Positions 41,727-50,265 of a stretch of 50,436 nt of DNA are shown piece by piece. The position numbers were made by a program, and so were the translations under genes. Each line of letters starts with the position of its first letter. Position 1 is the stretch's first letter. The notes under the pieces were generated by a model that was not told the origin of the DNA, made no database searches, and worked only from the letters and a program-made list of their open reading frames with translations. Where the stretch lies: NCBI GenBank assembly GCA_035943635.1, contig DASZBX010000048.1:1-50436 (forward strand), given 5' to 3'. Source of the DNA: DASZBX01 sp035943635 (lineage in GTDB: Bacteria > Actinomycetota > Actinomycetes > Streptomycetales > Catenulisporaceae).

Positions 41727-43370
41727 TCAGCCGTCCGAGCGCGGCCGGACCAGGGTGAAGCTCTCCAGCTCGGTGATGTCGCCGGCCGGCTGGTTCACGT
41801 TGTAGTAGGTCACCGTGATGGTGGTCTGGCCGCCGGGCCGGTGGCCCGGGTCGACGCTGAACGCGGCGAACCCGTAGGGGTGGGTCAGGTCGCGGGCCGC
41901 GGACCAGATTGCCTCCTCGGAGACGTACACCGGGGGCTTCTTGCCGTTGCTGACCGGGCCGACCGCGGTGATCACCTTGCCGGTGCCGTCGGTGAAGAAC
42001 TCCTGGTTGCTCGGCGAGTCCGTGCCGCCGCCGCCCAGCACCATGTGCACGGTGCCCTTCGAGGTGTCGATCCCGGTGGTCGCGGTGGAGACCGGCTGCG
42101 GGGTGAGCGTCTCGGAGCCGGAGACGGTGCCGCGCACGGCCAGGGACCGCTCGTAGTCGTGCTCGTGGCCGCACAGGACCAGGTCGACCCCGTACTTGTC
42201 GAACAGCGGGCCCCAGTTCTGCCGCACGCCGAGGTCCGCGCCGTTGGCGTTGGAGGAGCTGATGATCACCTGGTGCATGCAGACCACGATCCAGTCGACC
42301 TGGCGCGACTTGCGGGCCGCGGCCAGCTGCTGCTCCAGCCAGACCCGCTGGGCGCCGCCGCTGTAGCCGTTGACGTAGGAGTTGCCCGCGTCCTGCAGCG
42401 CGACGTCGTCGTTCTGCAGCACGATGACCCGCACGCTGCCGACGGTGAAGGCGTACCACAGGCCCTCCCAGTCCGCCGAGCCGTTGGTCGGCAGGTCGAA
42501 CCGGGTCTGGAAGGCCTGGTATCCGATCGGGCCGTTGCCCAGTTCGTTCTCGTGGTTGCCCGCGGCCGGCATCCACGGCCGCTGCCGGGCCGAGCGGGTG
42601 TTGTTGGCGAAGAACTGGTTCCAGGTGCGCACCCGGTCCGGGGTCAGGTTGGCGTAGCACAGGTCGCCGTTGAGCAGGTGGAACAGCGGTCGCACCTGCT
42701 CGATCCCGGCCACGATGTCCCCGGCCGCGGGCGAGGCCAGGCCGTTGAGCTCCGAGCTGAAGGTGCCCGCGGCCGAACCGGTGCCCGGCGCCCAGGTGCT
42801 GGTCGGCACGGACTGGTCGCCGAAGCTGGTGAAGGTGAACGCGGCCCGGCCGCTGGGCGCGGTGGTGAAGCCGCCGCCGTCCGGCAGCTCGCCGTCGCCG
42901 AGCGCGGCGTAGATGTAGGAGGTGTCAGGGTGCAGATTCTGCATCCGGGCGTGGTAGGTGTGGACCTCGCGGTTGGAGGCGGCGTCGGTGTAGGTGCGCA
43001 CCTGCGCCTGCACCTCGCTGCCGAACCCGCCGTCCAGGGTGCCGAAGCGCACCCGCGGGTTGGACACCGGCGTGACGGTGGACCAGGAGGCCACCATCTC
43101 CCGGGTCGGGTCGGCGCCGAAGGTCAGGTGCAGTCCGTCCACCGGCGGCGCGCCGAGCTTCTCCGGCTGGCGCAGCAGCAGCGGCGAGGCGGCCGGGGTG
43201 CTCGGCGTGGAGGTCGGGCCGGCGGCCGGGGCCGCGGCGCTGGCGGCCGAGGCCGCGGAGACCGACAGCACGCCCGGTACGGCGGCGACCGCGCCGGTCA
43301 CGGCCGCCGCGCGCAGTGCGGAGCGGCGGCTGAATGAATTCGTGTTCTCAGATACGCCCACAGAGTCCAT
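41727..43370 (-). CDS. Tat-exported purple-acid-phosphatase-like metallophosphatase
   Basis: The 547-residue protein begins with a Tat-type signal (SFSRRSALRAAAVTGAVAAVPGVLSV) and a Pro/Thr/Ala linker. A fibronectin-like N-domain (GLHLTFGADPTREMVASWST) precedes the metallophosphoesterase domain with SFGDQS, LLNGDLCYAN, AAGNHENE, VVCMHQV and LCGHEHDYERS, the metal ligands in order. A C-terminal beta domain follows. It is likely a secreted phosphatase scavenging phosphate. ATG 43370 has AGGA close upstream. A CGCTTTCACCCG motif with a PHO-box look lies 45 bp upstream of the start. Confidence 0.92.
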   Translation of the reverse strand: MDSVGVSENTNSFSRRSALRAAAVTGAVAAVPGVLSVSAASAASAAAPAAGPTSTPSTPAASPLLLRQPEKLGAPPVDGLHLTFGADPTREMVASWSTVTPVSNPRVRFGTLDGGFGSEVQAQVRTYTDAASNREVHTYHARMQNLHPDTSYIYAALGDGELPDGGGFTTAPSGRAAFTFTSFGDQSVPTSTWAPGTGSAAGTFSSELNGLASPAAGDIVAGIEQVRPLFHLLNGDLCYANLTPDRVRTWNQFFANNTRSARQRPWMPAAGNHENELGNGPIGYQAFQTRFDLPTNGSADWEGLWYAFTVGSVRVIVLQNDDVALQDAGNSYVNGYSGGAQRVWLEQQLAAARKSRQVDWIVVCMHQVIISSSNANGADLGVRQNWGPLFDKYGVDLVLCGHEHDYERSLAVRGTVSGSETLTPQPVSTATTGIDTSKGTVHMVLGGGGTDSPSNQEFFTDGTGKVITAVGPVSNGKKPPVYVSEEAIWSAARDLTHPYGFAAFSVDPGHRPGGQTTITVTYYNVNQPAGDITELESFTLVRPRSDG

Positions 43371-43414
43371 GTCCTGGGATGCTATGGCAGCCGGATCCGC
43401 CGTACGGCAAACGC

Positions 43415-43426
43415 CGGGTGAAAGCG
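43415..43426 (-). promoter_or_regulatory. CGCTTTCACCCG motif upstream of the phosphatase
   Basis: An exact 12-mer that also occurs at 26576-26587 and 49551-49562. On the - strand it is followed 11 nt later by GGCGTTTGCCG, giving a direct repeat loosely like streptomycete PhoP boxes (GTTCACC repeats). It lies about 45-56 bp upstream of the phosphatase start. Confidence 0.45.
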
Positions 43427-43596
43427 GGCGGAAATCTCCCGCCCGGCCACCACCGCACCATCCGTCCCGGGACACCGACCCAGATCTTCGAATGCTGACA
43501 CGCAGCTCGGCGGCCGCGTGCGCGAACCGAAACAAATCCGGCGGGCCGGACGAAGCCGGGCGAGGCGACCCGGCCCGGGACAAAGAGCCGTCGGCA

Positions 43597-43634
43597 AAAA
43601 CCGGGCGCCGGTCCCGAATCTCCGGGACCGGCGC
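43597..43634 (-). terminator. Intrinsic terminator after glnD
   Basis: A 12-bp stem (43605-43616 with 43623-43634) followed on the - strand by CGGTTTTTGC, a five-T tract. It closes the amtB-glnK-glnD operon, about 46 bp beyond the glnD stop. Confidence 0.88.
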
Positions 43635-43679
43635 TCAGCCGTTAGACCACGAACTATCGGCCGAGCCGCGGCCGACCGC

Positions 43680-46016
43680 TCAGGCCGGGGCCGGGGCGAA
43701 CACCCCGGACACCGCGCCGGCAACCCTCTCCGCGTCGTCCGCCGAGAGCGGGTGGCCGGCCGCGTCGACCAGGTAGAACACGTCGATCGCCTCGGCGCCG
43801 AGGGTGGAGACCCGGGCGGACAGGATGTTGATCCCGGCGCCGGTGATCGCCGCGGCCAGCCGGTGCAGCAGGCCGGGTCCGTCGTGCGCGCGGACCTCGA
43901 TCACCGTGGCCGCCTCGGAGGCGCCCTCGTGCACGGTCACCGTCGGGTCGGCCAGCGGCCAGGCCCGGCGGGTCTGCTCGCTCTCCCGCACGGCGATCCG
44001 GGCGGTCAGGTCCAGCTGTCCGGCCAGGGCCGCGCGCAGGTCGGTGCGCAGCCGGGCCAGGTCGGGCAGGTCGCCGTACCGGGCCGCTATGGTCCAGCGC
44101 TGGATCGCCCAGACCGCGCCGTCGATCCGGACCGACTCGGCCTCCGCACCGAGGATCCGGATGTGCCGCAGGCTGAGCACGCCGGCGGCCAGGGACAGCA
44201 CGCCCGGGCGGTCCGGCAGGGCGATGTCCAGCCGGGCCGCCTCGGCCGCGCCCGGGGCCATGATCAGCAGGGCCAGCTGGTCGGCGGCGGCCGCGGCCCG
44301 GTAGGCCAGGGCCGAGCCGTCCAGGCTCGGGCCGGTCGGCGCCGGGCGCCCGGCCAGCTGCAGCTTGGCCCGGTCGACCAGGGCCGCCAGCAGGCCGGCC
44401 CGCCACCGGGTCCACACCGCGGGTCCGGTGGCCTCGCTGTCCGCCTCGGTCAGCGCGTGCAGCAGGCTGAGGAACTCGGTCTGGTCGACCGCGCCGCCGG
44501 GCACGTCCGCGGCCGCGAGCAGCGCGTCGATCGTGGCCGGATCCTCCGCGTCCCGGTGCAGGGCGAGCTGGGCGAGCAGCAGGTGGTGGCGGACCAGGGC
44601 GGTCAGCACCAGGATCTCCGGTTCGGTGTAGCCGAGCCGGGCGGCCAGGTGCCGGATCGGTTCGACCCCGGCCTCGCTGTGGTCCCCGGGCAGGCCCTTG
44701 CCCAGGTCATGGCACAGGGCCGCGACCAGGAGCAGGTCCGGGCGGCCGACCTTGCGGGTGCGCTCGCTCGCGTGCACCGCGGTCTGCACCAGGTGCCGGT
44801 CGACGGTGTGCACATGCAGGGCGTTGCGCTGGGGCAGGGAGCGCAGTCGGGCCCATTCCGGCAGCAGCCGGACCAGCAGGCCGGTGCGGTCCAGCGCCTC
44901 CCAGACCGGGACCAGGCCGGGGCCGGCCCCGAGCAGGCGGACGAACTCGTCCCGGGCCTCCTGCGGCCAGGGGGTGGGCAGGTCGGGGGCCTCGCGGGCC
45001 AGCCGGTCCAGGGAGACCGGGGACATCGGCAGGCCGGCCTGGGCGGCGGCGGCCGCGGCGCGCAGGCCGAGCACCGGGTCGCGTTTGACGTCGGCGGCCA
45101 GCGCCAGGGTGGCCTCGCCCTCGGCGGCGACCACGCCGTCGGCCAGCGGCTCGCGCCGGGCCAGGGCCCGGCGGCCGGACCGGGAGCGTTCGGCCAGGAC
45201 CTGGCTGACCCGGCGCCAGGCCACGTCGCAGGCGTAGGAGATGGTCCGGGCGGCGTCGGCGACCACGGCCAGCAGGGCGTCGGCGTCCCGCATGCCCAGC
45301 TCGGCGGCGACCCCGTCCTGCTCCTGGAGCAGGAGCCGGTCGGCACTGCGGCCGGTCTGGATGTGCAGGGCGTCGCGGACGTCGAGCAGTCTGGCCCGGG
45401 CCGCCTCGGGTTCGCCGTGCGGCACGTCGGCCAGCCAGGAGGCGGAGATGGCGGTCAGCGCGTAGGCGTCCCGCAGGCCGCCGCCGGCCTCCTTCAGGTC
45501 GCCCTCCAGCCGGTAGGCCAGGTCGCCGAACCGGGCCAGCCGTTCGCCCCGCGCCGCCTGCACCTCGGGCAGGCGCCGCGGGGCGCGTTCGCGCCAGTCG
45601 GCGGCGGCCGTGGCGCGCAGTCTGGCGGTGAGTTCCGGGTCCCCGGCCACGTGCCGGGCGGTGAGCAGGCCGAGCGCGACCGGCAGGTCGTCCTTGGCCA
45701 CCGCCCGGGCCTGGGCCAGGGTGCGGACCGAGTGGTCCAGTTTGACCTTGGTGTCCCAGATCGGGTACCAGACGCCGTCGGCGATCTGGGCGATCTTCGG
45801 GTCGGGGAAGCCCTCGTGCAACAACAGGACGTCCAGGTCGCTGCCGGGCGAGAGCTCGCCGCGGCCGTATCCGCCGACCGCCACCAGGGCGACGCCCGAC
45901 TGGTCGCCGAGCAGTTCGGTCAGCCATTCGTCCGCCGCAGCGGCCAGCGTCCTGCGCAGCTTGTCGCCGCGCAGTCCGCCGGCCACCAGTTCGGCGCGGG
46001 TTTCCGGGAAACTCAT
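43680..46016 (-). CDS. glnD: PII nucleotidyltransferase GlnD
   Basis: It modifies and demodifies PII in response to nitrogen status; in streptomycetes the modification is adenylylation. The 778-residue protein has the nucleotidyltransferase motif VGGYGRGELSPGSDLDVLLLH, an HD hydrolase domain (AALCHDLGKGLPGDHSEAG) and two C-terminal ACT domains (RPGVLSLAAGVLSLRHIRILGAEAE and DGPGLLHRLAAAITGAGINILSARVS). Length is near that of actinobacterial GlnD. It lies 13 bp after glnK, in the operon. Confidence 0.95.
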   Translation of the reverse strand: MSFPETRAELVAGGLRGDKLRRTLAAAADEWLTELLGDQSGVALVAVGGYGRGELSPGSDLDVLLLHEGFPDPKIAQIADGVWYPIWDTKVKLDHSVRTLAQARAVAKDDLPVALGLLTARHVAGDPELTARLRATAAADWRERAPRRLPEVQAARGERLARFGDLAYRLEGDLKEAGGGLRDAYALTAISASWLADVPHGEPEAARARLLDVRDALHIQTGRSADRLLLQEQDGVAAELGMRDADALLAVVADAARTISYACDVAWRRVSQVLAERSRSGRRALARREPLADGVVAAEGEATLALAADVKRDPVLGLRAAAAAAQAGLPMSPVSLDRLAREAPDLPTPWPQEARDEFVRLLGAGPGLVPVWEALDRTGLLVRLLPEWARLRSLPQRNALHVHTVDRHLVQTAVHASERTRKVGRPDLLLVAALCHDLGKGLPGDHSEAGVEPIRHLAARLGYTEPEILVLTALVRHHLLLAQLALHRDAEDPATIDALLAAADVPGGAVDQTEFLSLLHALTEADSEATGPAVWTRWRAGLLAALVDRAKLQLAGRPAPTGPSLDGSALAYRAAAAADQLALLIMAPGAAEAARLDIALPDRPGVLSLAAGVLSLRHIRILGAEAESVRIDGAVWAIQRWTIAARYGDLPDLARLRTDLRAALAGQLDLTARIAVRESEQTRRAWPLADPTVTVHEGASEAATVIEVRAHDGPGLLHRLAAAITGAGINILSARVSTLGAEAIDVFYLVDAAGHPLSADDAERVAGAVSGVFAPAPA

Positions 46017-46029
46017 CGCCGGTCGTCCA

Positions 46030-46368
46030 TTACAGGGCCTCGGCGCCCCGTTCGCCGGTGCGCAGGCGCAGCACCGTCTCCACCGGGGTGACCCACACCT
46101 TGCCGTCTCCGATCTTTCCGGTCCTGGCGGCCTTGGCGATGACGTCGATCAGGGTCTCGACCTCTTCGTCCTCGGCCAGCAGGTCCAACTTTATCTTCGG
46201 GACCAGGTCGATGGTGTACTCCGCGCCGCGGTAGACCTCGGTGTGTCCCCGCTGGCGGCCGTAGCCGGAGGACTCGCTCACGGTCAGGCCGTGCACGCCG
46301 AACGCCTGTAGCGCGGTCTTCACCTCGTCCAGCTTGTAAGGCTTGATCACCGCGGTAATCAGCTTCAT
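46030..46368 (-). CDS. glnK: Nitrogen regulatory protein PII
   Basis: A 112-residue trimeric signal protein that blocks AmtB and reports 2-oxoglutarate and ATP. It has MKLITAVIKPYKLDEVKTALQAFGVHGLTVSE, the T-loop GRQRGHTEVYRGAEYTIDLVPK with modifiable Tyr51, and GKIGDGKVWVTPVETVLRLRTGERG. The ATG lies 2 bp after the amtB stop, which is typical of AmtB-GlnK pairs. Called glnK because of amtB linkage; glnB would be an equally formal name. Confidence 0.96.
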   Translation of the reverse strand: MKLITAVIKPYKLDEVKTALQAFGVHGLTVSESSGYGRQRGHTEVYRGAEYTIDLVPKIKLDLLAEDEEVETLIDVIAKAARTGKIGDGKVWVTPVETVLRLRTGERGAEAL

Positions 46369-46370
46369 TC

Positions 46371-47777
46371 TCAGACCTCAGCCTTCTCGTCCGGCGCCTC
46401 GGCGGCGGACTCGCTCTCAGTGATGGATTCGATCTCCGGCGCCGAGCCGCCCAGCAGGCCGGAACGGTGCAGGGAGCCGGTCAGGCCGCCCCAGTCGTAC
46501 GCGGTCTCGGCGTGCTCGGCCTGGTCGATGCCGGCGATCTCGGCCTCTTCGCTCACCCGCAGGCCGATGGTCTTGTGGACCACGAAGGCGATGATCAGCG
46601 AGACGAGGAAGGAGTAGCCGAACACGATGCCCGCTCCCTCGGACTGGGCCAGCAGCTGGTCGACGCCGCCGCCGTAGAAGATTCCGGCCTTGGCGCCGTT
46701 GGTGAAGCCGGCCACCATGTTCGGGGTGGCGAAGAAGCCGATCAGCAGCGTACCGAGGATTCCGCCGACCAGGTGCACGCCGACCACGTCGAGCGAGTCG
46801 TCGAAGCCGAACTTGTTCTTCAGGCCGATCGCGTAGGCGCAGACGAAGCCGGGGATCAGGCCGACGAAGATCGCGCCGACCGGGGAGACCGAGGCGCAGG
46901 CCGGGGTGATCGCGACCAGGCCGGCCACGGCGCCGGAGGCGGCGCCGAGCGAGGTGAACTTGCCGTGCTGGATCTTCTCGGCGATCAGCCAGCCGGCGAT
47001 CGCGGTGCAGGTGGCGGTCTGGGTGTTGAGGAACACCATCGAGGCCTGGCCGGTGGCGGTCAGCGCGGAGCCGGCGTTGAAGCCGAACCAGCCGAACCAC
47101 AGCAGCGCGGCGCCGAGCATGACGAACGGGACGTTGTGCGGGCGCATCGGGTCGCGGCGGAAGCCGACCCGCTTGCCGACCACCAGGGCGCAGGCCAGAG
47201 CTCCGGCACCTGCGTTGATGTGCACCGCGGTACCACCGGCGAAGTCCATCACGTGCAGCTTGGCGTTGATGAAGCCGTTCGGGGAGAAGACCCAGTGGGC
47301 GACCGGGAAGTAGATCAGGGTGACCCAGGCCAGGACGTAGACGGTCCAGCCGACGAACTTGGTCCGGTCGGCCAGGGAGCCGGAGATCAGGGCCGGGGTG
47401 ATGATCGCGAACATCAGCTGGAAGCAGGCGACCGCGATGATCGGGACGCCGGTGCTGCCGTAGATCGTGCCGCCCGCGGCCGCCGTGGTGCTGGCGCCGA
47501 CGCCGGAGGAGATCCCGTGCATCGCCCACTCGGACAGGCCGCCCCAGAAGCCGCTGCCGCTGGCGTTGTTGGCGTTGCCGAAGGAGACCGACCAGCCGTA
47601 GAGCACCCACGCCACGGTCACGACGGCGATGCATATGAAGTTCATCATGAGCATGTTCAGGACGCTCTTGGCGCGGACCATGCCGCCGTAGAAGAACGCC
47701 AGTCCTGGTGTCATCAGCAGGACGAGGGCTGAGCTCGCCAGAACCCAGGCCGTGTTTCCGGTGTCGAGAGAGGGCAT
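46371..47777 (-). CDS. amtB: Ammonium transporter Amt
   Basis: The 468-residue membrane protein has eleven or so membrane segments with FYGGMVRAKSVLNMLMMNF, VHINAGAGALACALVVGKRVGFRRD, and GVHLVGGILGTLLIGFF, carrying the twin pore His and the typical Amt sequences. The C-terminal cytoplasmic tail (ETAYDWGGLTGSLHRSG...) is where GlnK docks in relatives. ATG 47777 has weak GGGATC upstream. It heads the operon and has a GlnR-type half box 83-98 bp upstream. Confidence 0.96.
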   Translation of the reverse strand: MPSLDTGNTAWVLASSALVLLMTPGLAFFYGGMVRAKSVLNMLMMNFICIAVVTVAWVLYGWSVSFGNANNASGSGFWGGLSEWAMHGISSGVGASTTAAAGGTIYGSTGVPIIAVACFQLMFAIITPALISGSLADRTKFVGWTVYVLAWVTLIYFPVAHWVFSPNGFINAKLHVMDFAGGTAVHINAGAGALACALVVGKRVGFRRDPMRPHNVPFVMLGAALLWFGWFGFNAGSALTATGQASMVFLNTQTATCTAIAGWLIAEKIQHGKFTSLGAASGAVAGLVAITPACASVSPVGAIFVGLIPGFVCAYAIGLKNKFGFDDSLDVVGVHLVGGILGTLLIGFFATPNMVAGFTNGAKAGIFYGGGVDQLLAQSEGAGIVFGYSFLVSLIIAFVVHKTIGLRVSEEAEIAGIDQAEHAETAYDWGGLTGSLHRSGLLGGSAPEIESITESESAAEAPDEKAEV

Positions 47778-47859
47778 GTGATCATGATCCCGTCAGTAAG
47801 GTGGTCAGGCGGTTGACCGCTAGATTCGCGGGCAGCCATTACCGCTCGACGCGCCTGGT

Positions 47860-47875
47860 GTTTCCTCGACGTGAC
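47860..47875 (-). promoter_or_regulatory. GlnR half-box upstream of amtB
   Basis: On the - strand the sequence reads GTCAC-n6-GAAAC, an exact match to the streptomycete GlnR consensus half (GTnAC-n6-GAAAC). A second GTAAC lies 14 nt upstream of it (47890-47894), not in the exact consensus spacing of 17. It is 83-98 bp upstream of the amtB start. Together these predict induction by GlnR under nitrogen limitation. Confidence 0.65.
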
Positions 47876-47958
47876 GAAAAACGCCGGGAGTTACGTCCAG
47901 GTGAACACTTCATGCCGGTCCGCGCCCTCTCCTATTGCGCCGACCAGGGCATATCCGC

Positions 47959-49380
47959 TCAGAACACCGGGGCGGCGGCCCGGGGCGGGGTGAGTTGGGT
48001 GAATTCGGCCGCACCCGGGAACCGGCGGGCGGCCAGGCCGAGCAGTTCGTGGAACTGCTCCTCGGCATAGCGCGAGCGCAGCTGGGCCATCGGGGCCCCG
48101 GCCGCGCGCAGGGCCGCGGCGGCGGCCTGCTGGTCGCCCAGTTGCAACTGCGCCCGGGCCAGGCCGAGCTGGGCCAGCACCCTGCCGCGCAGCTGGGCGG
48201 GCCACTGCCGGTCGTAGGCGGCGGCCGAGCCGGCGAAGTGGTCGGCCGCGGCCCGGGCCATCGGCGGCACCCGGGCCGCCAGGTCACCGAGTGCGCACCC
48301 CAGGTCGAGCTGGAGCGCGGCGGAGTGGTACTGCCCGGCCAGCCAGTCCGGCTCCAGGCCGGACGCGGCCGCCTTGGCGTGCTTGGACTTGCCCCGTTCG
48401 ACCGCCTCCAGGCACTGCTCCCGGCGGCCGAGCACCCCGCAGGCCCGGGCCTCGACCAGGTCGGCCAGGGCCGAGGCCAGCCGGCCGTCCTTGCCCCGGT
48501 TGGCCATCCGGCCGACCGCGAGCAGGTCCAGGGTGTCCTGCGGCCGGTTCAGGAAGATCAGCTGGCGGCCCATCGCGGCGACCACGCACAGGGTCAGGTC
48601 CCGGTCCGTGCTCTCCTTGGCCGCGTGCAGGGCCAGGATCAGGTAGCGCTGGGCGGTGGCCTGCAGCCCGAGGTCGAAGGACATCTCCCCGATCAGCAGG
48701 GCCAGCTGCGCGGCGGCGTGGAACAGCTGCGGCGGGGCCGGCTCGGGCAGCCCGGCGACCAGCTCGGCCACCTCGTAGAGTTGGCCGACCGCGGCCGAGC
48801 GGCGCATCCCCCCGCCGGCCTCGGCGAACCAGTCCCGGAAGGTGGCCGCGGCGGTCTCCAGGTAGCGCACCAGGGCCTGGGTGCGCCCGCCCAGCGGCGG
48901 GGCCGGGCGTTCGGCCTGGGCCGGGACCGGGCCGGCCGGGCCGCCGGCCAGCAGCCAGTGCTTGACCGGCTCGACCAGGGCGGCGCCGGCCGCCAGCGGC
49001 GGGGCCGCCCCGGCCCCGCGCCGGCCCAGGATCAGGTCGCTGCGGCAGAACTCGGCCAGCAGCTCGGCGATCCGCTCGCCGGTCCAGGGCAGGTCGGCCA
49101 GGGCCCCGGCCATCGGGCTGGACGGCTCGCGCAGGCCGAGGTCGCTGAGCGTGACCACGCAGGCGAACCGCTCGCTGAACAGCTCGGTCAGGATCCGCGG
49201 GATCGGGTCGCGCGGCTGCTCGCCGTCCAGCCAGCGGCGCACCCGCGAGGTGTCGGTGGCGACATGAGTGGCCCCGAGGTCGCGGGCACGCCGGTTGACC
49301 AGTCGGGCGACCTCGCCCTTGGACCATCCACTGCGGACGAACCAGGAGGCGAACAGTTCGTTGGGAACTCGCTCAGGCAC
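47959..49380 (-). CDS. nsdA: NsdA-type TPR-like transcriptional regulator
   Basis: In Streptomyces coelicolor nsdA is a negative regulator of sporulation and antibiotic production and lies beside amtB, as here. The 473-residue protein has an N-terminal PNELFASWFVRSGWSKGEVARLVNRRARDLGATHVATDTSRVRRWLDGEQPRDPIPRILTELFSERF DNA-binding-like segment, nearly the family consensus. A long helical, Ala/Leu-rich region resembles tetratricopeptide repeats. ATG 49380 was chosen. Its promoter region faces the divergent prim-pol-like gene and holds a CGCTTTCACCCG motif. Confidence 0.9.
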   Translation of the reverse strand: MPERVPNELFASWFVRSGWSKGEVARLVNRRARDLGATHVATDTSRVRRWLDGEQPRDPIPRILTELFSERFACVVTLSDLGLREPSSPMAGALADLPWTGERIAELLAEFCRSDLILGRRGAGAAPPLAAGAALVEPVKHWLLAGGPAGPVPAQAERPAPPLGGRTQALVRYLETAAATFRDWFAEAGGGMRRSAAVGQLYEVAELVAGLPEPAPPQLFHAAAQLALLIGEMSFDLGLQATAQRYLILALHAAKESTDRDLTLCVVAAMGRQLIFLNRPQDTLDLLAVGRMANRGKDGRLASALADLVEARACGVLGRREQCLEAVERGKSKHAKAAASGLEPDWLAGQYHSAALQLDLGCALGDLAARVPPMARAAADHFAGSAAAYDRQWPAQLRGRVLAQLGLARAQLQLGDQQAAAAALRAAGAPMAQLRSRYAEEQFHELLGLAARRFPGAAEFTQLTPPRAAAPVF

Positions 49381-49550
49381 CGCCGGGCACCTTTCGTGTG
49401 CACTGCGTCACTGCTTAGTGAGCCGAAGGTAATCTGCCCGGGTGGCGCCCCGCAGGCAAACGCGGAAACTCGCCAGGATTCGCCACCCGCCCCGAGCGGT
49501 GCGGACGCCCTCGGACTGGCTATCTTTCAGATGGTAAGGCCGCTGTGGCG

Positions 49551-49562
49551 CGCTTTCACCCG
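49551..49562 (+). promoter_or_regulatory. CGCTTTCACCCG motif between nsdA and the prim-pol-like gene
   Basis: An exact 12-mer shared with 26576 and 43415, about 77-88 bp upstream of ATG 49639 and about 170 bp upstream of nsdA. Its regulator is unknown. Confidence 0.45.
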
Positions 49563-49638
49563 AATCGGTGAGACGGGTGACGGGTGCCTTCTCGGGAGTA
49601 ACGCGGCGCGGAACGTCACAGTTGAGAGAAGCGTGACG

Positions 49639-50265
49639 ATGCGCGTGTCCTTGTCTTTTCCGGGGTCCCTGAGGCCGTTCGCCCGCGGGCCGCTGCGTCC
49701 CCGGCCGTCGCACCCCACCCCCCTGCTGCCGCGGCAGTCCCGCCGGGATGTCCCCGGGCCGGGCCCGGCCGCCGCGCGCCCGCGCGAGGCGGCGCTGCGC
49801 TACGCCAGCTGGGGCTGGCCGGTCTCCGCCGGGCCGGACGGGCCCGGCACGGTCGACCTGGACCAGGTGTACATGCTGTGGAGCCGGCTGGCCGACGCGC
49901 CGGTGCTCGGCGCCTGCGGCTGGGCCTTCGACGTGGTCGAGGCGGACGGCGGGCTCGGCCGCGAGGCCCTGGCCCGGCTGGACCGGCTCGGCGCGGGCCC
50001 CGGCCCGGTGGTGCTCGACCCGGTCCGGCCGGAGCGGCTGGGCTTCCTGGTCCGCCCGGGCAGCGCCGGGGCGATCCGCCCGTGGGTCAGCTGGGCCGGC
50101 AGCACCCGGCTGTACACGGCCGGGCAGACGTACGAGCTGCCGGGCGGGGAACCGGACCGGCGCCGCTGGCTGCGCGATCCGGGGGCCGGCCACAGCGGCC
50201 GGCCGGTGCTGCCGGCCGCGCACCTGCTGCTCGGGGCGCTCGCCCTGGCGCCCCGGCGGGCCTGA
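49639..50265 (+). CDS. Prim-pol N-terminal-like protein, probably non-catalytic
   Basis: The 208-residue protein has a Pro/Arg-rich N-terminus (about 50 residues), then AALRYASWGWPVSAGPDG, LADAPVLGACGWAFDVVEADGGLGREALARLDRLGAGPGPVV, and LGFLVRPGSAGAIRPWVSWAGSTRLYTAGQTYELPGG. These resemble the bifunctional primase/polymerase N-terminal domain proteins that sit beside nsdA in streptomycetes, but I see no clear metal-binding DxD. ATG 49639 follows GAGAGAAG at about 8 bp; a GTG at 49633 is also in frame. Divergent from nsdA. Confidence 0.72.
   Translation: MRVSLSFPGSLRPFARGPLRPRPSHPTPLLPRQSRRDVPGPGPAAARPREAALRYASWGWPVSAGPDGPGTVDLDQVYMLWSRLADAPVLGACGWAFDVVEADGGLGREALARLDRLGAGPGPVVLDPVRPERLGFLVRPGSAGAIRPWVSWAGSTRLYTAGQTYELPGGEPDRRRWLRDPGAGHSGRPVLPAAHLLLGALALAPRRA

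Larger units (their letters stand above)
43371..43679. other. Intergenic region between glnD and the phosphatase
   Basis: 309 bp without a gene. It contains the glnD terminator (43597-43634), the CGCTTTCACCCG motif (43415-43426, - strand orientation) and otherwise GC-rich sequence. A stretch near 43636-43665 looks faintly tRNA-like but does not fold as one. Confidence 0.6.

Noticed and set aside
43636..43665. A tRNA-like string (GTTAGACCACGAACTA) downstream of glnD
   Set aside because: No cloverleaf can be built and no T-loop GTTCRA is in place; the nearby pairing belongs to the glnD terminator.
47935..49638. A long + strand open frame antisense to nsdA, continuous with the prim-pol-like gene
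   Set aside because: Only the part from about 49639 has family-like sequence; the rest is a shadow of nsdA rich in Gly/Gln/Arg.
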